NCBI GenBank assembly: GCA_033807695.1
Contig: CM066304.1
Location: 2,976,001-3,040,000, forward strand
Reading direction: 5' to 3'
DNA: 64,000 nt
Source of the DNA: Daedaleopsis sinensis
Lineage: Eukaryota; Basidiomycota; Agaricomycetes; Polyporales; Polyporaceae
Shown here: positions 1 through 11,352 of the stretch, piece by piece
Layout: each line of letters starts with the position of its first letter
Numbering within the stretch: the first letter of the stretch is position 1
Notes under the pieces: model-generated
The model's database searches: none
What the model was told of the DNA's origin: nothing
The model's input: only the letters and a program-made list of their open reading frames with translations
Made by a program: the position numbers and the translations under genes

Positions 1-377
1 CAGGGATGACACAGTCGCAGAGTCCCGACAAGGATCTCCGACCTTTTGCCAAACTGGTCTCGCAAGCCTAGCTAGTCAGTGTTCACTTTAAGACAGCCTT
101 GTTCTAACCCTAGACACACATGGCCGTAGGCTGTGTTCGCCGTCGTCCGTCCCTGAGGACTATCTGAGGAGGCCGCTCAGGGTGACTGGCTGCATGCATC
201 ATTACTAGCAGCCGAGCGTATATCGTGTCGTCGACCAGACTTGTACAGACTCGCATCCTGTCCCCATTAAAGCTGTCTCTGATCGCCCCCACCAAATAAT
301 GTCGCACTCGCGTGAGTTCCTCAAATCGCTCAATTTCTGTGATTTGCGGAGGCATACGATATATCAACTAATTTGCA

Positions 378-1547
378 ATGTCCTTGCCCGCAGATCCACG
401 AAGGCGCATCCCAGCGCCACCGGTAGTGGCCCAGTACCTGTATCACAGCAAAAGTAGACGCAAACCGTCTTTGCAGTCTCAGATGGGTCTAGAGAACGAC
501 CGGGATAAATTGGACAAGATGACGGTGCGCACTCATACACCTTTCATGCTACCCTTCTGACTTCGAACGCTCATCTCAAGGCTGCAACACGAAGGGCGGC
601 TGAACAGCATTTTGATCTTCGGCCGGTACACTACCGGGAGCAACAGCCTGATGCACTGCAAGCTGTGAAGGAACAGGTGGGGAATGTTGTCTTTGACTGT
701 TTGCAAATCGGTCCCTCACCGAACTGGCCGCAGGTTCTGAGAATTTGCACCGACCTGGAGGACTATGACGATGGATGGCCCGTGTCGCGGTATATCAGCA
801 TTTACTTGAAGAACTACCACCCAAAGAAAGGGACGTCTCAGCCTGCCCCAAAAAGCACCGCTCAAAGCCAAGCGAAGGTAACGATGACGCATCTCACTGC
901 AACACTCAATGAATCACGATCGATGCCTATCGATTCTCACTCGCTCATCCAGAATCCCCCGCTACTTCAAGGCCGGTTCCATCCCAATGCTCGCGGAAAG
1001 GAGGAGGGGAAGAGGCCAGTACGCCCTGGTCCCGGTCGGAATTCAGTTGGTTTCGTGCCTACCCGGGATGATTCTCCGGATCCTGAACATAATCCCAACG
1101 TTCACTCAATGTCTCCGCTGAGTACGTATAGTCCATCACCTTTTGTGAGGATTGTGCTCATCATTTGACGTGCCAATAGCCAAACTTGACGAGGTTTGCA
1201 CTTCATGCTCACGCTCGACGAAATCTCCTCTCATTAATCTGTAGTCGTCTCGCGAAGCGTCTCTCGAAGTGCCGCCCGATATCCGTGTCTTATACTCCGG
1301 CAAGGATAGGACTGTCGACGACTTTCTGGCCGGGCTGAGGATCCCGGCCTCGGACGCAAATCACATTGAGATGCTCTTTGACAAGATGGGTATCCGAAAT
1401 CGCGACTATCTGGAGCTCTTTGCAATGATGGATACGCGTGACATGTGGTTGAGGGAGCTACAGAAAGGGGAAGAAGTTACAGAAATACAGATGAGGCTAC
1501 TGCAGGAGGGGTTGGATCGACTCAAACTCGAATGTGTCGATCCATAG
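378..1547 (+). CDS. Hypothetical protein, five exons, basidiomycete-type
   Basis: I do not recognise a named family. A phase-consistent model joins exons 378-524, 581-877, 953-1121, 1180-1193 and 1245-1547 into about 309 aa. The first intron (525-580) has a clear CTGAC branch site; the fourth exon is only 14 nt but keeps the phase exactly. The 75-nt intron 878-952 is in frame and could be retained. The N-terminal third is polar and basic, the middle is Pro/Ser/Arg-rich and probably disordered. The C-terminal exon encodes an ordered, probably helical module starting near the motif PPDIRVLYSG and ending in a Glu/Leu-rich helix (LRELQKGEEV, QEGLDRLKLE). My impression is that this C-terminal module occurs in multi-copy hypothetical proteins of polypores, but that is recollection, not a search. 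The start is the first ATG that leaves the spliced frame open. Confidence 0.6.
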
Positions 1548-3139
1548 TAGCGAGACGCCAGTACGTATAAAGCCTCAGCTACCTCAGACCATCCCGGCAT
1601 CTTTGTTTTCACCACTCGAATCCCTACCAGTATATTCACGACAGGCAAGGGCGAAATCCGATGGCAGGGAAATTCTTGAGGCATTTGTCAGATATGTAAG
1701 ATTCCTTTAAGGTCCAATCAGGCTATCGATGTCAAGGATATCTTGAATACCCTACACAATGGCTAGAAGAAATCCTTTGACAGGGATTGACTCTGACCGT
1801 CACGACACTCCGACATCTTGAGGAAATGATGAGCATAGTTTGTGTATCCCCCGCATTTCCTACCGGTGGACTATGATCTTTGTATCCATCGAGAGGAAAT
1901 GCGGAGGACGTTGATGGGAAATGCCGACACTGCGGGAAATTATGACATTCTTACAGGTTTCGTAGATAGGGAAATAAAGGTCACTGTCCTACCAAGGTAC
2001 AGTCAAAGGAAATGCTACAGACAGCTAAACATTCCTCGTGATAGCTGTAGACTATCCACTGCTCTTGCTCTCTATCATTTCGTCGCCAAGAACATTGTAT
2101 TGGACATTCAAAGTATCCTTTTGGACGATAGCCTGATTGCAGTTGTCAGAAACTCAACATTTCCACAGAATTTCCCTTCAATTTCCCAGTGCCCGGTTTT
2201 AGCCGTTGCCTGTCGTGATTCTCGTACCAGTGGGAGGACGCCTCGGTCGTTTGGCGTAACCTTCACTCCATCCTTGCTCTATCCATTGATATCGGTACCG
2301 GTGTCACGCAATGAAAGCTTGCAAGTTCAGGTGCTCAAAAGCTCACTCCTCCTTTATGCAGTTGGCGTATCGCCTGCTGGATGGCTCCGGAGTGAATTAT
2401 GGACATTCAGACTCGGAGACCTCCGGTGTGCATGAAATATCTCCCGCCGCTCGCGCGCCAAGGACGTCGGGGGCGGCATTGCCGCGGCGGGTCGGCTCGC
2501 GTAATACGTACTAATCATGATATCCCCGCCTCGGCCTTCGGAGCGCCCATGTCCTGGTACTTACAAAGTTACATACACTTGCCCAACTTGCCGTAACGGA
2601 CGTGGTGTGGCAGTAGAAAGTGCGGGCCTACGGCGAGAATGTTTTCCTTGTGATTCTGAATCTGTCCACACTTCCGTTATCTGACAGTTTGAACCCGGCC
2701 TCGTAACCCCAACGGCGCGACCCCAACCGTATCCGCACTGCGCGACCCCAACCGTATCCGCACTGCGCAGTGCTATCATCCCCTGAGCGATACGAGTCGA
2801 CCCCCAACAGCCGTACCCCCAAATGACACGGGTATATTTATAGGTATATTTCCACCCGCTACTTATGCCGCAGCAGAAATCGAAATCGAGTCCGACCCAC
2901 ATAATCGTGCAGACGTGCTTTTATGCGCATCATATTCCAGCGGGGCGAGGTCATTCCAGAATGATAGGACTACTTACTTGGTATTTAGCGAGGTCCAGCC
3001 TAGGCCTAAGGCAGTCCGGACGCGCTCGAGAGCCAGGCAGCATAGGGCAGCATCCCCAACGAAACAGAAAGGACGGTCGTATATAGTATCCAGCGACGGC
3101 TCGCAGAACTCTCCATCCCCTCCTCCCTCTTCGATCGCT
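1548..3139. other. Intergenic, 1.6 kb, no supported gene
   Basis: A 197-codon open frame (1842-2435, +) begins with GTG and shows no domain, no Cys/His pattern and no splice support, so I do not call it. The right half is the upstream region of the desaturase and carries a 25-bp tandem duplication (2715-2770), an AT-rich TATATTTATA-like stretch near 2831-2850 and a CGTATATAG box near 3078, about 60 bp before the desaturase ATG. Confidence 0.5.
2715..2770. repeat. 25-bp tandem duplication in the desaturase upstream region
   Basis: Two exact copies (2715-2739 and 2740-2764) starting GCGCGACCCCAACC are followed by the first six bases of a third. A shorter related piece lies just before. The array is about 370 bp before the desaturase start codon; a regulatory role is only a guess. 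Confidence 0.85.
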
Positions 3140-4791
3140 ATGTCCTTCGCCGTCAGGACGACGACCTTGAAAGAGCCAGCCACGCTCACGCCGCCTATGT
3201 CCCCGCCCGTAGGGGCCAAGGCGGGCAAGTCGGACGCGCCCGTCGACATCGACATTCCCGACAACTATGTGTCGTGGACACTGAAGAACCAGAAGCCGCG
3301 CCCGCCCATCTCCTGGAACAACTGGTGGAACGAGCTCAACTACATATCGATCGCCGTCCTCACCTTCACGCCTTGCATTGCCATCTATGGCGCGCTGCAC
3401 GTGCCTCTCCGCTGGGAGACGGCCGTCTTCAGCGTGTTCTACTACTTCTTCACCGGTCTCGGTGAGTGTTTTCTCTGCGTGTTGGCGGCGGGGCCCGTGG
3501 CTGGTTTAGCTATATTAGTATTCGGTTGCTGAACCGACCTGGTCTTAGGCATTACCGCTGGCTACCACCGTCTGTGGGCGCACCGCTCGTACAACGCGTC
3601 CAAGCCGCTCCAGTATTTCCTTGCGGTTGCCGGCGTGGGCGCGGTCGAGGGCTCGATCAAGTGGTGGTCGCGCGGCCACCGCGCGCACCACCGCTACACC
3701 GACACCGAACTCGACCCCTACAACGCACACCGGGGATTCTGGTATTCGCACGTCGGCTGGATGCTCGTCAAACCTCGCCGCCGGCCCGGTGTTGCGGACG
3801 TCAGCGACCTGAGCAAGAACGAGGTCGTGAGGTGGCAGCACCGCTGGTACCGCCCTCTCATTTTGACATGGGGCTTCATTGTCCCAACACTCGTCGCCTA
3901 CTTCGGCTGGGGCGACTTCTGGGGCGGGTACGTGTATGCGGGTGCTGCCCGGCTCTGCTTCGTTCACCATGTGCGTAGCATTTATCGATCGTTTTCGTCG
4001 TAGACTGTGTTCTAACGCTTGCGTGCATAGTCGACCTTCTGCGTGAACTCGCTCGCGCACTGGCTCGGAGAGACGCCGTTTGACGATAAGCACACCCCTC
4101 GTGACCACATGATCACAGCTTTCTGCACGATTGGCGAAGGCTACCACAACTTCCACCACCAATTCCCCATGGACTACCGTAACGCGATCAAATGGTACCA
4201 GTACGACCCCACCAAGTGGTTCATCTGGGTCTGCTCGAAACTCGGTCTCGCTAGCCACTTGAAGACGTTCCCCGACAACGAAGTCGCGAAGGGCCAGCTG
4301 ACGATGCAGCTCAGGCGTCTCCGTGAGAAGCAGGAGGGCTTGGTCTGGGCTCCGGAAAGCACCAATCTGCCTGTCGTCAGCTGGAGTACCTTTCAGGAGC
4401 AGGCTACAAAGCGCCCCCTTGTCGTCATCGCTGGGTTCATTCACGATGTCGCGTCGTTCATGGACGAGCACCCCGGTGGCCGCCACCTCGTGGTGAAGAT
4501 GATCGGCAAGGATGCTACGACTGCGTTCTTCGGCGGTGTATATGACCACTCTAATGCCGCGCACAACGTACGTGTATACACCCTCGGTCTATAAGATATG
4601 GCGGTGACCTGATTCTCTTGCAGCTGTTGTCCATGATGCGCGTCGGTGTCCTCCACGGAGGTATGCAGCACGGCCTCGACGACAAGTCTGTTCCTCCTGC
4701 ACAACGTTTCCGAGTAGTACGATATACCGAGCTCGCGTCGCCGTACGCATCGTCAACGGCGGCATCGGACTACGAGGGTATTGCCGGCTGA
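3140..4791 (+). CDS. OLE1: Delta-9 acyl-CoA (stearoyl-CoA) desaturase with C-terminal cytochrome b5 domain
   Basis: Introduces the first double bond into saturated acyl-CoA in the ER membrane, the fungal Ole1 role. Exons 3140-3461, 3549-3970, 4031-4567 and 4624-4791 give 482 aa. The three di-iron histidine boxes are intact: H114-x4-H119 (HRLWAH), H151-x2-HH (HRAHH) and H287-x2-HH (HNFHH). The membrane segment before box one is hydrophobic (YISIAVLTFTPCIAIYG). Residues about 355-450 form a cytochrome b5 domain with the HPGG haem motif at 395-398 and a second candidate axial histidine at about 421 or 426, so the enzyme carries its own electron donor as in yeast Ole1. Length is normal for the family. 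The ATG follows a pyrimidine-rich leader and is the first in frame. The last exon ends in a short polar tail. Confidence 0.96.
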
Positions 4792-5218
4792 GCACCCAGC
4801 AGCCGGTCTCGACCTCGGTTTGCTAAATGTATCTCGCATCCAATAGATTCTTCTTCAGATTGACAGCTCGGACGCTGAGGTTCGAGAGTGATTGGTGTTG
4901 TATGTAGCTTTGGAGAATTGTACTCGTCCTGCTCATCAGTGATTCTAGACTTCATTATTTTGGTAGAAATCCACTTGGAACGGACTCCTCTCCCGCAGTG
5001 CCGAACAGGTGATCATAGTGTGAATTCCTTTTCCAACATGCACTGACTCGGAAGCTAACATGGGGTACTTGTCACTTGTGTAGTATACGCTCCTCGCCGC
5101 GAGCGCCTGGAGCGCTAAGAGCTAAGTTTTGCTCAGGTGACCGTGTCCAAAATGCAAGACGCGTTCGCGGTAAAATCCTGAGAACTGGGAGCCATCTCTC
5201 CTAACAAACTGTCACCGG
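4792..5218. other. Intergenic between desaturase and zinc-ribbon gene
   Basis: About 430 bp that must hold the 3' end of the desaturase transcript and the promoter of the next gene on the same strand. No ORF or repeat of note. Confidence 0.5.
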
Positions 5219-8200
5219 ATGCTCTCCTCAGCGTTCGCACTTTCAACCACTGGTGTAGGCTGCAACATCATGGGCGGCGACGCTCCAGCTCCCGCGCTCT
5301 TGACTCTGTCTGGTTCGGAAGAGCTCCTACGAGCTGGTGTTCAGTCGTCCGTGCAATCAACGTTGAGGGAACTATCGGCGGAGGGCATGCTCCAGTCTGG
5401 CTTGCAGCATTCAGAGGATGGTGACGAGCTGGATGTCACGATGACTGGTAAGTCCTGTATCGTTATGCATCCAGCAAGCGGTGTCTATAACAGAGCGCGG
5501 GCCTGTAGGCTACAAGATGTTGTTCTACAAGGCTGCTCTCCAAGTCTTGCGGGCGTGTCCCTTCTCCAACTCAGAGACTGACGTCGTTGCTTTGCTGGAT
5601 CACTGTCCCTCCGCTCTATACACGTTCTACGACCTCTGGCAGCGGCTTGTTCCTCCGATTCGCGCACTGTCGCCTGAGAGTCGGCTCCTTCTCCGTAATG
5701 TTATACTATGTGGCGAAGGGTGTGTTTCTTCTCATTTTCCTTTTGACTCACATGTGTACGGGGTTGCCAATGCCCTGCATGCAGTCTCCGAAGCGTTTTA
5801 CCACTGGTTCGCACGGGGGCGCCGAGATAATTCCACGAGAACATCTCGACTTTCTTCCAGCATGACAGATGAGGGCGACGATGCGACGGATGACAATGCC
5901 GTTCTCGTGGCCTGTCCTGTAGCTGAAGCGCGACCGACATCCTCCGAGAATGCGGTGTCGAATGACCTTGTTGTGAAGCATTCCGTAGCGCTGAAGAGAA
6001 AGAGGTCGCGGGAATCAGAGCCTTCAAATAGTGGCAACAACGACATGCGTAAATGCTCATTGTATGCACATCTTTATTTCCTGTTGACCATGATTTTTTA
6101 GAACCGACATTTCCCGACGTAGAGCAAACTCCTGAAATCAAGTGGACATTCGTGAAACCGACTCTAGCACGAGCATCCAAAGACCGACCACCACCATTAT
6201 CATCAGAGACTCGACCGCATATCTGGATCCCGGTAAGGTCTTAGATACATGCCTCGTACGTAGACTCTGATCATGGTTTACAGAGCCGCCAAGAATTATG
6301 CGAAGTTCTTCCTGAGCTTGGGCATATGCAGCATAACATCGCCTATGAACAGACTGAGACCCCGGTCCTGTTCCTCGACGGGCCTAAATATATTGTAGAT
6401 GAGTGGGATGGCGGGAAGAGATTACGATTGGTTTTGTGAGTAATTTGCGACAATTTTCCCTGCTACAGACCGTCCAATCTCCCCATCCGCAGCACTAGGA
6501 GATATCGATTTTACCCCGACCAGAATCTCCATCACATCGCTTCGGACATATCAGAACGCTCTCATTCTGTTGTGTTACAAGACGGCCTATATCTATTTCC
6601 ACAGGGCCCCATCGCAAAACCCGGAGATACACGCGGCCTCTATCGCGACACAGCTGTCGCATCGGACTCACCACCAGTACTACCTGTTAGTGACGCCCCT
6701 CCAGAAATTCTAGCTCTGCTTCACGCACGTGAATCGAAGGTTCCGGTCAGCGCGATTCTATGTCGTGACGCCAGCATTTCTCCATTCACGCCCCCCGAAG
6801 GGTGTGGGTGCGCCTACTTGGGTTTCTTCTTTATCACGCAACTGAAGATCGAGGTAAATACTGCATGTCAATTAACTCGTGACATTTCCTGACGCCCCTA
6901 CCGAGCTAGACGATAGAGCTCACAGAAGAGGACACAAAGGGCTTGGCCGTGTATGGTACCAGGCATTGGACTTGCACTTTCCAGTGGACGCCAGGGGGTG
7001 AGGACCCACATGCGTGTTCTCCGACGAAGGCGATCCCTTGGTGGATGAAGGAACTAGAGCCTGAGGCTTCCGACAATAAGCGATCCACAGACGCGGAGGA
7101 TCGAGGTGGAACAGCATTAGCACACGCCTTCACACTGCTTCCGTCGCACCTGATCGCGCCTCCCTCGCAATTCGGAGGCTCAGCGCAGGGGTGGTATTGC
7201 CACAAATGCGGCAGAATAAATGCTCAACGCAACTTGTGTCTACAGCAGTGCGCGTTTTGTTCCGTAAGTCCCCGTCATCGTATCAGCCACGGAGCTCGCA
7301 AGCTGAGACAGCGATCGCTCCGCCAGACATCCAATGGACTCGCTCCCATGAGAGTCGAATACGCTCGCGACGTTCGTGGCACGGATCCTACGACATTTCC
7401 AATGGACAAATGCGATGAGGGGGTGCGGCGCTCCACGTCCCACGCGCCAGACGGCCTGCGCGACTTCACATATGCATTATCGGACTCAAACACAGCGCTC
7501 GTGCACCATCTGTTCACGCGCAATCACGCACACCTGCAAGCCGACCCTACCCAGCTTTTCCACGACATCCAGGCTCAAGTCGAGATGCCCGGGACCCTAG
7601 GCGCAGGCGTTGGCCGGCATGGTGGACAAACGGTCTATTCGATCAAATATCCTCGCTCCTCGCCGTCAAAGTCCCCGGATAGGAAATCCAAGGGGAACGA
7701 TAAGGAGTCTGCATGGCCGTCCGATACACCCGATTGTGTCTCTCGCGCGCGCGAGCTGATGCTGCGCCGCGGCCAGCTCCCCAAATTCACGTCCGACCTC
7801 TCCATCGACCACTTGACGATAACCGCCTGGCGGCGCTCCGGGAACAAGAAGGTCTGCGTTCCGACCCATCTGTCATGCCGCATCCATGAACCACGGACAC
7901 TGACATTGGTTCCCGTTTCGCGCTCCGTCGTGCACAGGGCTGCAAGCTGTCCGCGCGACACGCGCCAGTCATCATCCTCGCCTTGGGCGCCGACGTCGAC
8001 CTGTCCTTCAACCGCGTCTCAGAGGCCGGTGTTTCGACGGTCAAACAAACCGGCCGCGCGTCCGCGCCGAAGGGCAAGAGCGCCAGCCGTGGGATCTCGG
8101 AGAACATGGACGTCGACGGCGAGGATGCTCCGGAACCTATGTCGCTGGATGATGGTCCGCCTCGGAAGAAGGCAAGAATGGCGAAGAGCAAGGATGAGAT

Positions 8201-8427
8201 GTTGGTGGTCACCCTCTTCCATGGTGATATGCTAGTCATCGAAGGCGGTGTGTTCGAGGTGAGTCAGTTTGCCTTGGTTGTGGATGGTCCTCGCCACTGA
8301 TATCATCATATCTGTGCAGTACTCCATGAAGAGGTCCGGAATGAGCATGCGTGAGTCCCCAAGTCTCTATATAAATATCACATTTCGGCTGACTGTGCGA
8401 CAAGTGTTGTTCGGGTCGCAGGAGTAA
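5219..8427 (+). CDS. Large zinc-ribbon protein of unknown function, possibly double-stranded beta-helix (2OG-oxygenase-like) C-terminus
   Basis: Ten exons chain in phase: 5219-5447, 5509-6048, 6102-6232, 6284-6435, 6493-6853, 6910-7263, 7327-7851, 7938-8258, 8320-8350, 8405-8427, giving about 888 aa (about 867 if an optional in-frame 63-nt intron at 5722-5784 is used). A basic KRKRSR cluster near residue 240 and a KKARMAK stretch late in the protein suggest nuclear import. Mid-protein there is a Cys-rich knuckle, WYCHKCGRINAQRNLCLQQC followed by AFC (C-x2-C-x9-C-x3-C-x2-C). The C-terminal part (APVIILALGADVDLSF, then TLFHGDMLVIEG, then FEYSMKRSGMSMLLFG) resembles the strand pattern of AlkB-type double-stranded beta-helix proteins, but I cannot find a clean HxD...H iron triad, so enzymatic activity is unproven. 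The last two exons are 31 and 23 nt. Gene existence is well supported; function is not. Confidence 0.7.
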
Positions 8428-8776
8428 CAAGACGGAATCAGCAAGACAACAAATTCGGCCACTATCCCGTAGTTCTGATTTATTTTCTCCCGTCTGACCC
8501 GCAATGTTGTATAGATGTGTGTTTGTACCCGTTATAACATGCAAGTAGTTGACTCGGGTTGACTCGTATACCACGAACATTCGACAGTCTGGCTTTGCAC
8601 GCAGGTTCGTGGCTATGTATCATCGCGCTACGCCCTTCGTTATCATCATCATTTACTGGGCTTCTATGCATGTCGTTCAAACGCTCCTAGCTGCAGTAGC
8701 AGTGAACGATAATGTAAGAACGGCTTCAGGATATCCTTCTGCGTACTGTAAATGGCACGTCAGTCATTACTGGTAT
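8428..8776. other. Intergenic upstream of tRNA-Pro
   Basis: About 350 bp holding the 3' end of the zinc-ribbon gene and the 5' flank of the tRNA. I see no coding signal. Confidence 0.45.
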
Positions 8777-8860
8777 GGCCTGGTGGTCTAGTAGTATGAT
8801 TCCTTCTTAGGGCTTCGAGCTGTTTGGAGGAGGTCCCGGGTTCAATTCCCGGCCAGGCCC
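8777..8860 (+). tRNA. tRNA-Pro(AGG) with 12-nt intron
   Basis: The acceptor stem GGCCTGG pairs with CCAGGCC and the discriminator is C. The D-arm/A-box region reads TGGTCTAGTAGTA and the T arm CCGGG-TTCAATT-CCCGG contains the B box. The anticodon loop is TTAGGG plus T with anticodon AGG; stem CCTTC/GGAGG. A 12-nt intron (CTTCGAGCTGTT) lies just 3' of position 37, the canonical place for nuclear tRNA introns. The exons are identical to the second tRNA-Pro at 32012-32095 on the other strand; only the introns differ. Confidence 0.95.
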
Positions 8861-8866
8861 GGAAAC

Positions 8867-8871
8867 TTTTT
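8867..8871 (+). terminator. Pol III terminator of tRNA-Pro (T5)
   Basis: A run of five T begins six bases after the tRNA discriminator, the usual Pol III stop. Confidence 0.8.
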
Positions 8872-9123
8872 GTGCGTGAACAACTCTTCATTAGCAGATG
8901 TGTTTTCCAATCTTCACGCGTTCAGGCTCAGAAGATGTTTGGCTTATTATATCCTCATATACGAACAGTACTATTAGTATATATGCGATGGTCATGCTCT
9001 AGTAAGTTAACAAACAATGTACATGGTCATAGAGACAAAAACAGTGAAACAGGCCGCAGAAAAAAATGAAGTATTAGATCATGATGTCATGTCGTGTTGG
9101 GTCGATATCCCGGTCGTTATACT

Positions 9124-10183
9124 TCAGCGTATGTCCGTGTTGCAACTCACAAAGCTGAGAGTCGATACACAAATTGAGTCAGTGAACGAACGAAAGGGAC
9201 GGATTATTCGGCACGCACCATAAACCGCAATGCCCCGGAGAATTCCATTCGTCTGGTGGTCGTATGGCTGGTGGCCCTTGACCTGTGCACAGAGCGAGCG
9301 CATCAGTCAGGGTCTGTGTGGATGATCAACGTGTGTCCAACGTGCCCGGAGCGGCGGCGCATCTCGGAAGGTGCGTCGGCATGTGCGTGCACCGCAGGTT
9401 ACGAAAGCGCGATAGACGGAGATGCGTCTGCGCCGGGGGTGCAGTTGGACTCCACGCGTTAAAGACAGGGCGACTCACAAGTATCCGGAGAGACATCTTC
9501 TGACTGAGTTTGACGTCGTCGGAGAACGCGGACTCGTCGTGCTCGGGGAAGGTCTTGCCGCGAGTGCCCTGCACGTCTGTCTCCGCGTCTGCCTCTGTTG
9601 CGGTGGCACGGGCACTCCCACTCTCCGCGTCCGCCGCCGAGGCTGCAAGCGCACGGTGGACACTCAGCATGGAGCCGAAGTTGTCCTTGATATCAGGGAA
9701 TGGCGCCGTGCCGGGCGTGACGCCGTTGCTGTACAGATCTTGGGCAAGAATCTGTTCGTCAATAGAAGACCGGGGTCAGATTGTGGTCTGATCTCATGCA
9801 TACCGGTGTGGCATGCTGTGAGGGGGCGTGCTCACCATGATCTCGGCGTCTTCGTCCTCATAGTCCTCATCGTATTCATCGTCGTACTCCTCGTCGTACT
9901 CCCCTTCGTCGTCTTCATAGTCTAGGTCTACTTCCATTGGATTGTACGAGTCGGAGGAAGATGAAGAGACTATCGAAGACGCGTCATCTTCACGACTAGT
10001 GGAGGGTTTCCTCTGCTATAATAGCATACGGGTCAGATGGAGACAAAATCGACGTAGGCTATTGCGTACGTTTGTTTCTGTCTCGGGGCCGGAGATGCAG
10101 CGGAGGAGGTTGCTGCATGCGACACAACACACGCCGAAGGTGGATTGGAAGCACACCTCGCAGAGGCCGAATGTGGTAGCCAT
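9124..10183 (-). CDS. Hypothetical protein with Cys-rich N-terminus and acidic Asp/Glu/Tyr tract
   Basis: The first three exons are firm: 10183-10070, 10015-9836 and 9751-9479, separated by introns with good GT-AG sites and keeping phase (38 + 60 + 91 codons). The N-terminus is Cys-rich (LCEVC ... GVCCVAC ... LRC), which could bind zinc or lie in a redox setting. Next come a Ser-rich stretch, a strongly acidic Asp/Glu/Tyr run of about 30 residues, and an Ala/Asp/Glu-rich third exon. After 9479 a GTGAGT donor is followed by two possible acceptors (exon from 9313 or from 9282), so the C-terminus is unresolved; the left coordinate is the stop for the second choice. I do not recognise the family. 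Cytosolic or nuclear location is likely from the lack of a signal peptide. Confidence 0.5.
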
Positions 10184-11352
10184 GGGAGGATATAAGGACA
10201 CTGAAGGGAATAGGATGTGAGTGAGGCCGCGGTGTCGGACGAGGGCGATTTACAGCGTCGGAGGGTTTCGCAGAGTGTATATAACCGCACCGGCGGGCGT
10301 CAACACCAGGTGTGACAATGGAAGTAGTAGAGGCCCGCCATGGCCGGAACAACCCTGCGAGTCGTGGATACCGAGTGTCCGCGCTCCGAGGGGTGGTAGG
10401 CGAGACGGAGGCGGACCGCCGAGAGCACGGAGTGTATGAGCAGTGCTCTGTACACACGCTCCGGAGCGATCGGATGAACGTGGACAGGGACACTTGTTGT
10501 ACCGCGATGAGCAAACAAGTCAGCACGTTGTAACGGCGCACCGTTTTCCGTTCTGTTCCTGTATATGCATGCTTAGGTGTACAACACCAGCAGGCTATTC
10601 TTTGCAAGAAGGAACGCGTTCGACCAGCGTGACGCCTATTATAGCGTCTATCGCAGGAACTGTTCTCCATGTTGCACGTTAAATGTTAAGCACATGTTGG
10701 AGCAAGCATGTTGTTAGCAATGATACCTGTGCGCTCGGCCGACCGTGGACGGGCCCGGGCGGAACTGACCTGTACGAGTGTGTCCGGCTCAACTCCAGAG
10801 GCGGGAGCATCCGAGTCGGATACACTCCGAGAGCGTCAAAGACGGCCGCTTGGCGGCAGCCGGTTAACTTGAATGGCCGGGGTCCCAACGTATGCCATGG
10901 TAGCGTGAATCGTACATCGTGATGAGAATCGAGGAAAGCAATGTCCTATTCTGACGGGCTTTGGTGATAGACTCGACATCGAAAACGCCGCACAAGAGAG
11001 GATGAAGTTCAAGTTGTCTTGACTCTTGCATGTTGCAACTTGCGGCTGGTATGGCGCTCACTCCGAAGGCTAAGCGCTGGATAAATCACGGTGCATGTCA
11101 CGGTTATTACACGTCACGGTCTGAGCGGGGACAGCCTATCCTTGAAGCTTGAAGGGTCACCGGTCATCATCCCTTTGAGGGGAAGGAGAAATCGGCGACT
11201 AGCCAAGGTACTAATATATGGTGCTGAACGCAAAGTACTACTAATGCACAACTACATACTATCACATACATCTGTCCGAGCAGGCAACGGTGTCAGCGTT
11301 GCAGAGATAACTTGATATGATACAGTGGGGCTGGGTATTGCTGAGGTGCCGA
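10184..11352. other. Intergenic, 1.17 kb, nothing recognised
   Basis: It lies between the 5' end of the acidic-protein gene and the 3' end of the terpene synthase gene. It contains only short unsupported frames. A TATATCC element about 15 bp before the acidic-protein ATG (10185-10200 on the minus strand) may be part of its promoter. Confidence 0.5.

Noticed and set aside
1842..2435. 197-codon plus-strand frame
   Set aside because: GTG start, no domain, ordinary composition and no splice partner.
3545..4564. 339-codon minus-strand frame
   Set aside because: Antisense shadow of the desaturase, which has complete catalytic motifs on the plus strand.
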